A DNA stretch of 64,000 nt, taken from the NCBI GenBank assembly GCA_035578155.1, contig JAPWDM010000001.1:12623543-12687542 (forward strand). The letters are read 5' to 3'. Every line of letters begins with the position of its first letter. Position 1 is the stretch's first letter. The notes below the pieces were generated by a model. The model had not been told where the DNA came from and ran no database searches. It saw only the letters and a program-made list of their open reading frames with translations. This stretch comes from Brachynemurus nebulosus (taxonomy: Eukaryota > Arthropoda > Insecta > Neuroptera > Myrmeleontidae). Positions 47,689 to 60,300 of this stretch are shown in pieces. The translations under genes and the position numbers were made by a program.

Positions 47689-49756
47689 TGTACCCCTTTT
47701 TGACTATATATACATATCTTGATCGACCTATGATCGATGTTTTTGCCGCGGTGTATATGTCACCATCTACCGGATAGTGGCGTATACAAGCAGTTGTCTG
47801 TTACTGGTTTGTTTGGATGGCAATGTTGCTAAGTCAATCGAGAGGCGCTGCTACGTGGTTGTTCTCTCGGCGGACGGGTGTGCGAATACGTGTGTAAGTA
47901 ATATTGTATTCGCTGTGTACGACACGATATCTTCTTGTTTTATTTATTAGATTTGGTTTCATCCAAATCTTCGGTCTTTTACGCGCAGTGGAATCGTTTG
48001 ACTTCGTGTTTGAAGATATTAAGTCGTGTAACGTATAGTCGAGATGAATTCGGTAAGTAATGCTTTTTTTCCTATTTTGGTTTTGTGTCTTTTTTCTTTA
48101 TCTGAAAAGGTGTGTGTTATTCGGGTATCTAACAGATCAAACAGGTGTATCCTTTTTACAATAAATCAATTTATTTAACTAAGTGTGTTGTGATAAATAC
48201 AAATAGTCAATTTTAGTTTAACAAATATTCGAATAATTCTTCAATAAAATTATAATTCTTTAAATTTTACAAAAAAAACTAAACACAAAAAAAAACTTAT
48301 AATGTGTTAATGGATCATGACCCTTATGTGTATTCTATTTAAGGAATGATCCATGAACGAACCAATCTTTGATTCGACAATACGGTATCCCATTGAACTG
48401 ATTCAAAAATCGAAGTAGCGAGACCGCATTGTCGCCATTTTGTAAATAAAACTGCGATGAGTAATGTTAGTTTCGATGACTATTCAAATGGAGATTTGAA
48501 TAATCATCGATTAGGTACAATTTAAGTTTGATATCAATCGTGTTACTCTATTTGGCTTTTTCTTTTTTTTTTTTTTTTTCAGATAGATCACTAATGAAGT
48601 GGGCAAGGTACTGAAATTTCCGTATCTGTTATGCTGATCAAGGTACTAAACACGAATTTATTACTGTTACAGACCCAATGATTTTATTAATTTTCATCCA
48701 AATATTGAAATTTTATCGAGCGGCCCCCTAAATGAGGTTCCGGCTCAAAACGTGAGTACTGAATTATTTCAATTTACAAACCGATAAGGTACTAAACGAA
48801 TATTATGGTATTGTTTTCAGCGATTAACAGCCAAATCAAGGCGGACACCAGGTATAAAACATTCACCAAAAGATTGTGAATTGAGCTACTTAAACTGCGG
48901 AAATGTTTGTTACAGATCCAGTAATTTTTATAATATAATTAAAATATTAACCGGACGCTTGGGCCCAAATTTGACATGTAAGCACCGAATCAAATACCTT
49001 TAATTATAATAACGCTGAAACCAACACCAATATTTTGTAAGGATGGCTTAGAAATTAACGGATAAATATGTAATTGAAATGAAACTTACAGATTCAATTT
49101 GGTGCCGATCGATCGATTTTATTCGCCACGAGGTATGATGCTACACATCGAGACTGATGGACCACTCCCTTGATTGTTAAAATATTAGTAATGTGTATAA
49201 TTTTTGGTTCGTTCCGTTTCAATCGCCAGACGAAAATCAAGTCACCCGAGCAAAAATGGTCATCGTAATGTCCTGCTCACCATACCATAATTATTTTGCT
49301 GTTTACTAAGTTATGTAATCGTTGAATAATATCGATCGATCAGCTTGACCACTACAAATAATTTGGTCTTTTTCATAATTTTAGTTTATTTTATCTTTTT
49401 CCAATCTACTGGATGTCCCAGACAAATTCGACCAATGTGATGTTCCATTCAAAAGGAAAAATATTTCAAAAATTTATTTTTTGTGATTATTCATTTTATT
49501 AATTTTTGCATGGTTTAGGTTTTTAGGTTAGTTATTATTGTTATTAGATTTAGGATTATCATTAGATTTAATTATTTTAGTTTCTAATCTTGAGTGTGTG
49601 TGATTTTATTTGTTATTTTCCCCCTTTTTTTGATTCCAAATTAAAATAATGCTAAATGTATTCAAGTGAATAATGACTAGATATAATTTTATAAGAAATG
49701 ACTGACGTTTTTTTTTTTTTTGAAAATAGCGTGTGTCGCTGACTTGCAACGTCACA
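47689..49756 (-). repeat. 5' LTR (2068 bp)
   Basis: Matches 40970-43039 throughout, with the only difference noticed in the length of a T-run near 49710. It drives minus-strand transcription. It contains the second copy of the antisense exon-like chain (first splice donor near 48053). Confidence 0.93.
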
Positions 49757-50687
49757 TAAGATTAAACGCCCAAAAAAGTGACTTCTGACCTCGATAAGCA
49801 GATCTTTGTTATATTATCAGGTAGAGTAGTTATGGAACTTTAAAATGAAACTTCGCTTAAGAAATATTTATACGATATTTATTTTTAATAAAGAAAATAC
49901 AAAACCTCTGCAAAAACCCGCTTTGCCCGTATAGGTATCCTAAAGCGGGTAATTCCCTTTGGGCAAAGCGGGTAAGTACATTATGTACTTAAATACTGTT
50001 ATTATTTTTTAATATAAACTTTCTTAACATATAGAACTTAACAATAATGATAATTAAGTAAAAAAAAAAATTGAAAAGAGAAAAAATAATAATTTTATAA
50101 CAATTAACAGTAACTTTCTTTACAACCTTCATATTGGAGTATATTACTTCAGGTGGTTCCACATCAAAATCACCACAAACAAGGCAGAAATATTTTTTTT
50201 AAGCTTTTTCCCTCATTCCGTCGTAAAAAGAAGATTCTTTATTTTTTCCCCCTTCCAACAGTTTTTTTCGTTAAGATGCTTCTATTTTGTCTACCCGCTT
50301 TGCCCATACCCGCTTTACCCAAAAAGACTTAATTTTGTTAAGTTAGAATAATTTCAAAATGAAAGCCGATACATGTCTAACTTTTTCTACATTAAAAGTC
50401 AAATGATGATAACATAATATGGTAATACCAAAAAGATTACAAATAAAAAGATTTGTGACTAGTCACAGAATATTTATCGTCAAAATTTTTAACAAAACCA
50501 ACAAAAAAATTTGATGAAACTTAACTAGGACATTAAACGACACAAACGTTCAAGTGCAACTGATTGATATTGGTTGATATTCGGTTAATCTCGGTATACA
50601 CACGACCTGACAAAAACATTCGATACAACGATATACAAGCGCTTACCCGCTTTAAGAGGGGTACCCGCTTTGGGCGACCTTCCCCTA

Positions 50688-51716
50688 CACATAGTCAAAG
50701 GTACATAGACGCGATACGTCATCATGATTTTCTTCTGTTACAATCTAAAATAACATTAAGAAATTTACTATCGAGGATTAATGTTACTTTTTAAAAAAGA
50801 AACTGTCTTGACAGGTAACATATGAAAAAAAGATGGAACGTTTAGAAAATGGAAAGATGGATAAATGTTTTCTAGTAAGATTGTGAAGATGTATGTACAG
50901 TTAAAATGTTTAAACAACTGTTAATTTAATTTTAATGGTAAAATGTTCTTACTACATATTTCTCTGAAAAGCTCAAGTAACGTATTCTTTTCTGGTTGGC
51001 GAATTTAAATATTAATAGTACATTATTTACCGAGAATTGTAGGTGTTGTTGTTGTGACGTCGGATTCAGTTTGAAAATCTGAGACTGAAAGACAAGAATG
51101 CTTAAGCATTCAGGATTCTTAGGGCCACAAAAGTAAAATGTGTAATAGCTATGTTTGTAGTAATTTTTTTTTTTATAAAAGGCGATGATGAAATTTATTG
51201 ATGAAATGTAAAAGCGCCCCGAAAGGCTTCTGTAAAATGTGCCTCAGAATTAAAATCAGTTTTATAGTGTTTTATTAAGTAATTACTGTGACTTTTCGGC
51301 GATTTCCCTAGAAGTTGAACAAAAGTAAGAAAAATTCTCCAAAATGTGCTTAGTAAAAGATGTGGTTCAAAAAAAATTAACTCTGTTGAACCTCAAAACA
51401 CATGTGTGAAGTATCTGGAAGCGTATTTCTATACGAAATCTAAATTAGATTCGGTTTGATGTGTTACATGGCTTAATTATAGTTACATGAACACTGTACT
51501 CCATTTCGGGATAATCGCAAGATGTTTAGAACGAAGTAGAAAAGAAAAGGAAGAGGTAAAAAGATATTGAAATAAAACTTTTATTGGGGCACGACAGACG
51601 AATGGTCGGATCTGTCAAATGTGCTTCAACTTCCATTTTTTGAGTTGTTGATTTTGCTAATTATTTTTTTAATTTCATAAAAATATATTTCGTTCAGTTT
51701 ATGTCCTTTTTAATCA
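50688..51716. other. AT-rich stretch, nothing recognised
   Basis: No gene or clear repeat. Confidence 0.4.
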
Positions 51717-51719
51717 TTA

Positions 51720-51879
51720 AGCAGCTTCCACATTCTCGCCGAAGTTGGACGAAGTAGTTCCTCGCGAGGTTGGCCGAGGCATAAGAATAGTATTGAAACA
51801 CCAACCGCGAAGCACAACGAAATGACCCTCTACATTCTCGACTCGTCCAACCTCGTCCGGCGAGAATGTGGAAGCTGCT
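51720..51879. mobile_element. PIF/Harbinger-type MITE, 160 bp
   Basis: Ends AGCAGCTTCCACATTCTCGC / complement, about 26 bp, flanked by TTA on both sides (51717-51719, 51880-51882). The inner half is also partly self-complementary around CGCGAGGTTGG. TTA duplications are typical of PIF/Harbinger. Confidence 0.8.
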
Positions 51880-51882
51880 TTA

Positions 51883-53420
51883 AACAATCAATCTGATTAG
51901 CTAAAGGGTTATATATAGTTTAAATTTTCAAAAAATCGATTTTTTTTTCATTTTATTTTGATAATGTACATATACTTATAAGTACACATATAGAAAATTT
52001 CTGGTCAATCCGACGAATATTCTCAAAGTTATACGCACATTTGTAATGATGTGGCATAGCGTTTGAATGTAGGAGGCCGGAGCATCAGTTGTCTTTTTTC
52101 AAAACTGTGTTTTTAAAGTCGGAAACGGCTGCATCGATCAATCTAAAATTTTAACACAAGCTTTTTAAGTATTATTTTTTAGTAACTAATCGAAGGTTTT
52201 TTTTTCACCGTTAAATATTTTCCATCTTATAAAACAATTTAATGGGGGAGTTCAAGTAAAAATGCAACTTTCTTATTTATGATTATTTTGCTTGTTGAAA
52301 TTTTTTTTCAAATTGGGGAGAGTTTCAAATAGAAAATTTTGTTTTTGAAACATTCATTACTCTTCCCTGTGGGGGGAGGTGGCACTTTTTCACAAGTTTT
52401 TAAGCGTTTACAAGGAACGCCATATCTCAAAAACTAATGACTGTTTTTTAAATATTTTTTCATTATTTTATTCTTAAGTAACCTGTCCATAAAGCTGAGT
52501 ATGGGTTTTAGGTAATTTTAAAAATTAACTATAAAATTGTAATCCCAAACTTCTAAAAATTATAAAACCCAATTTTTTATTAAAAAAAAAAGTTTAAAAA
52601 TAGTTACAATTGTTCAAATGGAAAAAGCATACTCAACCTTATGCGCAATATGCTTATGAACAAAATTTAAAAAAAATTAAGTCTCTATCTTTTCTAGAAC
52701 TTGAGATATGATTTTCCTTGTCTGGAAAAATACAACTTTCGGGAAATGATAAAAAACAAAAATAATAATAAAAGAAGCGGTTTACTCACTGTTTATTAAA
52801 ACGTCTACAAAGGCATACAAATAAAAGAATATTATCTTAGTGCATACTATAACTCATGTACATGCCAAAACTAAATATTACTGATCAAATCGCGAAGGGG
52901 GCGGCGAGCGTTGTCTACAAAGGAGCAGCAACTTGACTGTGCAGCGGCTCACAAATAAATATTTTTCTACTTGAAAAAAAAATTTTTTTGGTCATGTTTT
53001 ATATATCACCGTGTTTGTAAAGAACCACAGAACAAAATAAAAACAAAAAAAGAGAATCCAAAAAATTACTTTGTTAGCCGTTTTTGGCGTGAACTCCTCC
53101 CTTAAGGCATAATTTTTTTTTAAAACTCGATTTTTTTTGAGTAGCGAGCATTTTGTTAAAATTATTATTTTGTTTATTCCTTCGATTAATTACAAGATAA
53201 TACATTATATTAACGAAATATCTTTAGTTTTTTCATTTCAGATTTAGATGATGCAGTCCTGCAGCTTTCAAAATAATTATTTTTACAGACAAAAAATCTT
53301 AAAATACAGTTACAAGCTACCATAATATGTGTACAAATTTTTACTTTAATAAATCAAAAGGCCGCCTCAAGAAAAATTCTTGGAATATCGATTTATTTCG
53401 GACTCTCATTGTATATTACA
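51883..53420. other. AT-rich stretch, no gene
   Basis: Low-complexity non-coding DNA with T- and A-runs. The text style (GGTCAATCCGACGAATATTC onward) suggests an old repeat, but I could not find a second copy here. Confidence 0.35.
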
Positions 53421-53940
53421 GGGTTGGCCACTAACTTTACCTTTGAGAGCCGCAAATCCATGAAGCCGATTCGGAGCGAGCCAAGCCATTCTGAGATTGA
53501 TGGTTCACACAATGAACACACTTTTTACATTTTTATGAAACTAAGAATATTTATGACATTAGAATGAAAAATTTATGTAATATGTAAACGTATTTTGTTT
53601 TAGTTAGTACATGCACCTAGGTACCTAAAACTTAATTTTGAGATGTACTTTTTCTTGTGTTCATTTTGGCCGCGAGCTGTTTGAAATCTGGCTTATAACT
53701 GGTGAGCGCAGTTCGCACGACTTCAGTTAAGTGTTAATCAATTAGTTCAGATAGATGCTTGGATTTAATAAGCTTCAAAAACACATAGGCATAAGTAGTT
53801 CCAAAAATTGAAATAAGTCTCTTAGCACATTCTTTTGCTAGTGGATATTTCTCTGCTGGAACGTTTTTCCAAAATCAACAGTGGAACCGCCATTTTTTTT
53901 CAGTCCTTTTAACGCTTCGTTTTCTTACAGTTCAAGTATT
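53421..53940 (-). mobile_element. Decayed hAT element remnant
   Basis: CAGGGTTGGCCACTAACTTT at 53421 looks like a hAT end, and a hAT transposase C-terminal remnant (53650-53865, minus) lies inside. The other end is not recognisable. Confidence 0.55.
53650..53865 (-). pseudogene. hAT transposase C-terminal (dimerisation) fragment
   Basis: Minus-strand translation gives EKYPLAKECAKRLISIFGTT, then KLIKSKHLSELID, a TAA stop, and then HLTEVVRTALTSYKPDF in the same frame. This matches the layout of the C-terminal dimerisation domain of hAT transposases of the GTF2I-repeat/EPM2AIP1-like group. The usual C-E-x-x-F-S segment between TY and the IKSK block is missing, pointing to a small deletion. Not functional. 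Confidence 0.65.
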
Positions 53941-54031
53941 TCTAACTCTATTGCTGCTATATACTATGTTATTGGATATCAAACATGCCCCATACAATTC
54001 GAAAAGTGAGAACACAACTCACACCATAGGT

Positions 54032-54092
54032 AACTCAGTGTATTTGAGGGATTATAATATACTATATTATAATCCCTCAAATACACTGAGTT
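54032..54092. repeat. Near-perfect palindrome, 30 bp arms
   Basis: AACTCAGTGTATTTGAGGGA and ten more bases are perfectly mirrored around a single central base. Imperfect pairing (CATAGG/CCTATG) extends it to about 54013-54111. It could be a small MITE or a hairpin RNA source. The 69-codon ORF across it is not credible. Confidence 0.85.
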
Positions 54093-54111
54093 CCCTATGT
54101 TGTGAAATACA

Positions 54112-56073
54112 CTGGTTTCTGCTATTTGATGAATTTAAAATGTTATTTATTATTTGTTAACATTTTAAAATTAAACTTTTTTTTGTTTTTTTAATTCGAG
54201 AACATGAATTTTTTTTGTTCCCCGGGAAAGCGCGTTTGTAAAGATTGTCAACATAAGCACTTGTTCTTTAATCAGCCCACAATCCGACACTGACATTCAT
54301 TTTACAATGTATAGGTACTAAGAGAGGAAAGTAAATAATTTAAATATATAATAATAACTATACCATCGAGAATTAGATTATAACAAAAACGTGAAAATCT
54401 TTTGTATTATGATGTGTATAAAATTTATTATTATAATTTCATTCGTTTTTCTTTGCTGACTGACTGACTGAATGCTGACGAACACAATGCATCTTGTTAC
54501 ACTTATTTAGTGAACTATGGTCGGCCTCATCTGTTTGTAACATTACTACTATCATACTTTTGTACAATACAACAGAGGGGTACATAATAATTATGGTAAG
54601 TGTAGGTTTATAGGACAATAATTTCGATTATTTATTCGACATTCAGAATCAATGGTGTGTGCAAGTTGGCCGCCCGTCACCAAGAGATTAGTCATATGTG
54701 CGTATAGAAAGAACTAACTTGCTGTACGAATGTTGGCAGTGTGCATAGCACATAATATTATCCAGCCTATTATCACAGTCTATGATGTATGGATTGTAGT
54801 TTTGATAAAACAGCTCGCTAAACTACAGTGGTAAAGATTTATAGGCAGGCTTAGTAAATTTTATTACAGGATATGTGTACTTTCGCTATCTGTATGTATT
54901 TTAGTGTTTTAAACTCTTGAAATTAAAAAAAGGGGTAAATTAAAAACTCTCCTATCTTTTATGGTATTTTTTTTTCAAGTGATTTGCTAGGGAGAAATCA
55001 GTGTTTTCCTTTTGTTTCTGATTGTCTTTAATTTATAGCGTTTTTTGTTTTGTCAACTGCAGTTAGTATTGTTATCTAGGATGAATAAGAGAGAGCAGTT
55101 GGTAGCAGAGTTATGGATTTGATATACCTTAAGGGGGTTGAAATTTTTTTTGACGGACAGTGAAAAGATAGAACTTTGAGTATCTTATCATTTATTTATT
55201 ACTATTTCAAGAGTATGTAAAACAAATTTCAAGTAAAAATCCTCATTAGAACGTAAGTTGTACCATTCCGAAGACACCCACCTCGAAAAAAGGACGCTCA
55301 CTTCCTCAACGATTTCGGCTGATTGGCTTATCTACAAAATAAAAGAAAACGGCACTTTTATCCATAAACCTAAATGCATCGAATGAACTAGAATCATTTA
55401 AAATTATTGAAAACTGGGCTTTTGGCAGACTTCTGAAGAAAAAGTTGCAAAGTTCATAATTTTTTTTTAATATTTCGTTACGAAAAAACTAGAGATACTC
55501 AGATTTTTTCTAGTTCATTCGATGCATCTACAAGTGGTGAGTCTGTCCTATAAATTTCAAATGAATTGGTCAAACCGTTCTCCAGATATGATGGAGGAAA
55601 GTTTGAAAAACACAGTTTTGAGAAAAGAGAGTTTAAAGTTTTAAGTACGGCTAAAACCATGAAAATCTTAATTTACCATTAATCTGCGATACTTGGGCCG
55701 TAGAGTACCCCTTCCTCTTCCTCTTCGTAGTTTTTCAAATTGGATTGCTCTGCTCTTGCTTCAGTTCTGGTTTTTTTTACAACGTCACTCGTGCGTCGCT
55801 CGGAGCACCCAATTCGCGTTTCATCACGATTGTGTACATAAGTATGCGCTTTGCGGCCTTTTCTGGGTATTTTTTTTAAGTAGTATAACGGTTTCCAACA
55901 AATCTTCGCTTTTTATCACAACCAAGATGAACATCACCCAACATGCTTCCTTTTCTACTATTCATTGGGAAAATAAATTATAACTACTGATTTGAAACTG
56001 ATTTGTTGTAGCTGTTGTGCTCTTCGAAGCTAAACCAAGACTAAAATATAAGTGTACATTTGTATGAAGCGTC
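54112..56073. other. AT-rich stretch, no gene recognised
   Basis: A somewhat GC-richer part near 55690-55960 carries a 96-codon ORF without any recognisable domain. I do not call it a gene. Confidence 0.35.
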
Positions 56074-56076
56074 TTA

Positions 56077-56786
56077 AGCCGGGTACACACGTGAGCTCGA
56101 ATGCACATGAGGCTGAATAAAGTAAGCGAACCATTAATGCTCATTTGTTCAGCACTTTTAAAAAATGGCAGATGAGTACAATATTGTTTTGGAAAATGCT
56201 GCTTTCGTAGTAATGTCTAATTTAATTTTAAAAAAAAGAAAACAAAGGCGTTGGTGGTCTACTCAATTATATATAAATAGACCTTTGTCTACAAATATCC
56301 TAAATAACTTAATTTATGATGAAGGAAATGGGCGTTTTAAAAATTTTGTTCGAATGTCTCCCGAAGATTTTGTTTTCCTGACGCAGTGTATTTACGAAAA
56401 AATTAAAAAGAAAGATACAGATTTGAGAAAAGTAATTTCTGTAGAACAAAGATTAGTTGTTACTTTACGATATTTAGCCACTGATGACTCTTTTACAAGT
56501 CTTAATAATATTTTACAAGTTATATAATACAAGTCGTAACACGTTGACAACAATTACACAAACGTTTAAAAAATTTAAATATTAATGGACAACGTACACC
56601 ACGTACACACTACAATAGAATCGAGGCACGAATTCCTTTGATGTACTGACTCGATATGGCTCGCCGTTATCTCGCCTCGGCATGTACCTGAGGCATATTG
56701 CCGCGCTCCGAACAGACGTATACACTTGAGCAAGTGTACGTCCTCGGCTTGCTCATGTGCATTCGTGCTCACGTGTGTACCCGGCT
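56077..56786 (+). mobile_element. PIF/Harbinger element, deletion derivative
   Basis: Ends AGCCGGGTACACACGTGAGC / complement, about 35 bp with one mismatch, flanked by TTA on both sides (56074-56076, 56787-56789). It retains the 5' part of a transposase gene. The rest, including the catalytic domain, is lost. Confidence 0.85.
56165..56527 (+). pseudogene. PIF/Harbinger transposase, N-terminal fragment, 120 codons
   Basis: The ORF starts at an ATG in good context near the left TIR. It contains RRWWSTQLYINRP, then GRFKNFVRMSPEDFVFL, KKKDTDLRKVISVEQRL and TLRYLATDDSFTSL. This is the conserved N-terminal pattern of HARBI1-like transposases. The DDE catalytic domain that should follow is absent, because the element's right TIR lies only about 260 bp downstream. 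A derived protein could at most bind or regulate. Confidence 0.8.
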
Positions 56787-56789
56787 TTA

Positions 56790-57127
56790 GGTGTCAAGCC
56801 GACACGTCACAGTAGGCCCGGGCCTCCTATCACTTAACTCAGCACACACAATCAGTTCTTTTAACTACTTTATCTTTATAATGACTTCGAATTTTAAAAA
56901 ATCACTTTACCAGTATATTATACACATATTAAGGAATCAAATTACGCAACAAAAAATCGATTTTCTGAAAATCATCACACGAGAGAACCTCCTTAAACTA
57001 TTTGAAATTACTCTGACATTGAATAAAAAAATTTATCTACGTATAGCATAGAAATTTTTAAATAGTATTGCAATTAAAATAATTTTAGCTTTGACAAGTT
57101 AAAAATATTTCACAGTTTAAATTCTTT
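56790..57127. other. Short AT-rich stretch, nothing recognised
   Basis: An 86-codon ORF (56791-57051) has no recognised features. Confidence 0.35.
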
Positions 57128-57515
57128 AAGACAGATTTTTACAGCGAAAAAATAGTAGGCACGAAACATTTCATCGGTCATCTCATTGTAGATAAATACA
57201 ATAAAAATGAAACAAAAATTCGTATTAGTAGATTGAACTGATTTCAGAACCATAGTAAAAATATATTTAATAATAATATGAATTATACTAATTTATTTTA
57301 TTCCTTAAATTGTCTTACCGTATTACATTTGAGTTTTATATTTTTTCTGAATAAATTTGTGTTTCCGGCAACTCAAATTTCTTGCCTAAAAGCAATTTAA
57401 CTCGAAGAACTGTCAACCCAAAAATAAGTTTTTCTCGTTAAATTACTAAGCAACAAATTTTCATTAGACAAACCTAAATTTATTCGAAGAAACACACACC
57501 TCTCGTGTAATAATA
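57128..57515 (+). repeat. Dispersed repeat, copy 2 (partner at 38883-39250)
   Basis: Same orientation and order of matching blocks as 38883-39250, with scattered substitutions and a small internal difference around 57425-57490. Confidence 0.7.
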
Positions 57516-58188
57516 AATGAAAAAATTGTTACAATTAAAAAATAAACGTGGTATTTTCTGCTAAGTAAAATGGAGGTAACTCTGTTTAAGGTCACGAATT
57601 CAGTAATAGTTGGGAGTGTAACGAAAACAATAAGACTTCGAGTGATATGAGGGAATTAATCGAGCCTTTTTGGGTCTTCTTGGGTGCTGGCAGGCAACCA
57701 GGCCTTATATATAAGTTTCACTTCAATCGCATGAATGGTTTTTACTGAAAATTGCCCAAGTTAGAAATTGCACAAAATAATATTAAATGAAAAATAAAAA
57801 TCGATTTGCTGCCAATGGTTTTTCATAGTATACTGATCTGATTTTTTTTTTTAGTGAAACTATTAACAATAATCGTATATAATAAATTATATTGACTATC
57901 TGCATACAATTATGATAGCCCTATAGTGAGGGATACTTTTATCATCCCTTACGGATATGGATGAATATATGTGTCAAAAAAGTACATTTAAAATGGAAGG
58001 GTGAGCTGCCGGCAGCCAGGGTAATGATAGATCTAGATGTACTGTGTCTATATAACAAAATATTACAATAGTTTTAATGATTTGCCACATTGAATCTATT
58101 CTATTGCACTATTGACACACTCACATAGTCTAGTCAGTATATTTATAAATTATTACGTAGGATATGATTCATTCTGATATATTACAGT
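57516..58188. other. AT-rich stretch, nothing recognised
   Basis: No gene or clear repeat. Confidence 0.4.
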
Positions 58189-59118
58189 AGAACACCAGTT
58201 TTGTCAAGAAAAAGTAGTCTCCATAAGTGGTGCTTGACAAAAGTGATGCTTTTTGACCAGGAGCAATTCACAAATATCGTAAGATTATGTTTTGAATTAA
58301 AATTATGTTTTTTTAAATATTAATAAAAGAGAAAAAGAAGTGAAGAATTAAAAATTATTTACGCCAAGATTCTTTTTATAATACACGTGCGAGAAAGAAA
58401 GAAATAAATTTCGTAATCTTTTTAAAAAAGAAAGAAATATATTTTTTATTGATGCAAACATGCACTAAGAATATATAATTTGGATACAGGATGTTTCATG
58501 TATTAAATATGAAATGCATTTTTAATATGAAATACGTTTATTTTTTATAAAGGTATAAATTTTTAACTGATTATTAAATATTTTGCACTAAAATGTATTG
58601 CAAACAATTATCATATGCATTTGTATTCTACACACATCGAAATCGCAAGTCATAGTTATCAGCCTGTATATACTGAATTTGTATTTAAAAGGAGATAGCA
58701 ATATAATTACATTTCTATCTGCTCAGGGTGTATTATAAAAAGAATCTTTGGTGTATCTCAGAAAATATTTTTTCATTTGTCGTTTTATTAATCTGCTTTG
58801 AAATAATTTTATTTATATTTTACGTATGATAAAAACCGCCACAGAACAGAATACATATAGATAAATATTCTATGTACAATAATTAAAATCAACATTCCAA
58901 CGCTTTGAGGTCTGTTGTTGTTTGTCATTACTATTAGCGGTATATTTTTTTGTTTCTTTTGATAAAATCATGCGTCATGGTCTATTGCTCATGGATTTAA
59001 TATTTATGTACTTGACATTTTTGATGCAACTTTCCAAAAGTGATGTTGACCAATATGATGCTCTCAAAAAATTTCCAAAACTGATGTTTCCATTATCGGT
59101 GCTATACTGTATATGCTG
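58189..59118. mobile_element. Decayed pogo-like TIR element
   Basis: Left end TACAGTAGAACACCAGTTTT and right end complementary to TACAGTATAGCACCGATAAT, with TA at both sides. Sub-terminal words AAAAGTGATG and CAGTTTTG recur near both ends. Similarity is partial. Confidence 0.45.
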
Positions 59119-59571
59119 CGGGTATTGCATTATGACGATTTTACTGCAAAAACTTGCATGTGCAATAATGTTTTATAATCAAGGAATGTCATTGAATTTC
59201 ACCAAAATATTATAATGGTAATGTTCGTTATCTGTACATGTTATCAAAAATATTAATATGGATCTTTCAAAATAAATAACGGATTTTATGTTGATTGGAT
59301 TTCTAAAATTATGTGACTTTTATGCTAAAAGTTTTAATTAAATGAGTTTATTTAAATACTACAATAGTTAGGTAATGCTTGTTATTAGTAGTAGTTATCG
59401 CGGAAGTTTACATTGATATTTAAAAATAGATAACTTTATAGATTTTCAGCTCTAAAAATCCAAATCTGGTTAATTTTTTTTCAAACGAAAAAAAATAGAT
59501 AGAATATAACCTATATTTGATAAATAATTTGATAATTTTCTCTATAAAGTACCTAACTATGTACCTATGTA

Positions 59572-59887
59572 CAGGGCCGAATTAACACTGAGTGCCGCCC
59601 CTACCCTTTGTTTGAAAAGAAAGAAATCTTAATTTTTCCTACTTTTTTTCAAACTTTCTCTTAAAAAATAAGTGCCGAGCAAAAAAACCTTCAATTACTA
59701 ATTTTTCCGCCCTGTTTTAAAAATTTTCCGCCCCTACTCCTATCAAAGTTTCTCTCTAAAAAATAAGTGACGAGCAAAAAAAAAAACGCCCGTAATTTTT
59801 CCGCCCTGTTTTAAAAATTTACCGCCCCTAAAAATCTCCCGCCCCTAGGCCATGGCCTAGGTTGGCCTATTGGCTAAGCTGGCCCTA
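59572..59887. mobile_element. Non-autonomous hAT element with perfect 8 bp TSD
   Basis: Ends CAGGGCCGAATTAACACT on the left and complementary TAGGGCCAGCTTAGCC on the right, flanked exactly by CCTATGTA (59564-59571, 59888-59895). Interior has repeated TTTTTCCGCCC words. Relative of 27527-27782. Confidence 0.82.
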
Positions 59888-59895
59888 CCTATGTA

Positions 59896-60260
59896 ATGGA
59901 ATAAGGAAAAATGTTTTGAAAAGCACACAACCAAAGTTACTTAACATAGTTGCTCTGAGATAGTCAGGTACAAAAATAAATTTAAAAAAAAAAATTTCTG
60001 TTATCAAAAATTAAATAATGCATTAATATTCTTCAGTGATTATATTTGTATACCACTTGTTTTCTTTAATTTTCGCGCGCTTATGTTGTAGAAATATAAA
60101 AACATTGTTGGAAAAGAGTACTAAAAACGTTGCAAAATGATGTTTATAAATTATATTTGAAAAACGTGGTGAATAATTTCTATTTCTTATTAAATATGGT
60201 TTGTAATTTTGTATTTTATATCATAAATTTTTATCAAATTCCTTTGACACGTTTTCATTT

Positions 60261-60300
<40 letters not shown>

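Larger units (their letters stand above)
40970..49756 (-). mobile_element. Ty3/gypsy-type LTR retrotransposon, 8.8 kb
   Basis: Two LTRs (40970-43039, 47689-49756), a 4 bp duplication TAAG (40966-40969, 49757-49760), primer site, gag, pol and polypurine tract all lie in minus orientation. The pol order protease, RT, RNase H, integrase is that of Ty3/gypsy. No envelope ORF is present. The LTRs look identical apart from a two-base difference in one T-run, so insertion is recent, and both ORFs are unbroken. Confidence 0.95.
40939..50685. mobile_element. TA-flanked TIR element split by the LTR retrotransposon
   Basis: The 24 bp ends begin GGGGAAGGTCGCCCAAAGCG and are inverted at 50662-50685. TA flanks both sides (40937-40938, 50686-50687), as for Tc1/mariner/pogo-type elements. 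Removing the LTR element and one 4 bp duplication leaves about 956 bp. The interior has several copies of ACCCGCTTTGCCC in both orientations (49915-49975, 50290-50325, 50644-50680) echoing the TIR. No transposase. Confidence 0.75.

Noticed and set aside
55693..55983. 96-codon ORF with a serine/leucine-rich start
   Set aside because: No domain, no supporting splice or promoter structure, and a simple repeat (CTTCCTCTTCCTCTTC) at its start.
58922..59215. 97-codon hydrophobic ORF
   Set aside because: It overlaps the right end of a decayed TIR element and has no recognisable features beyond AT-driven hydrophobicity.
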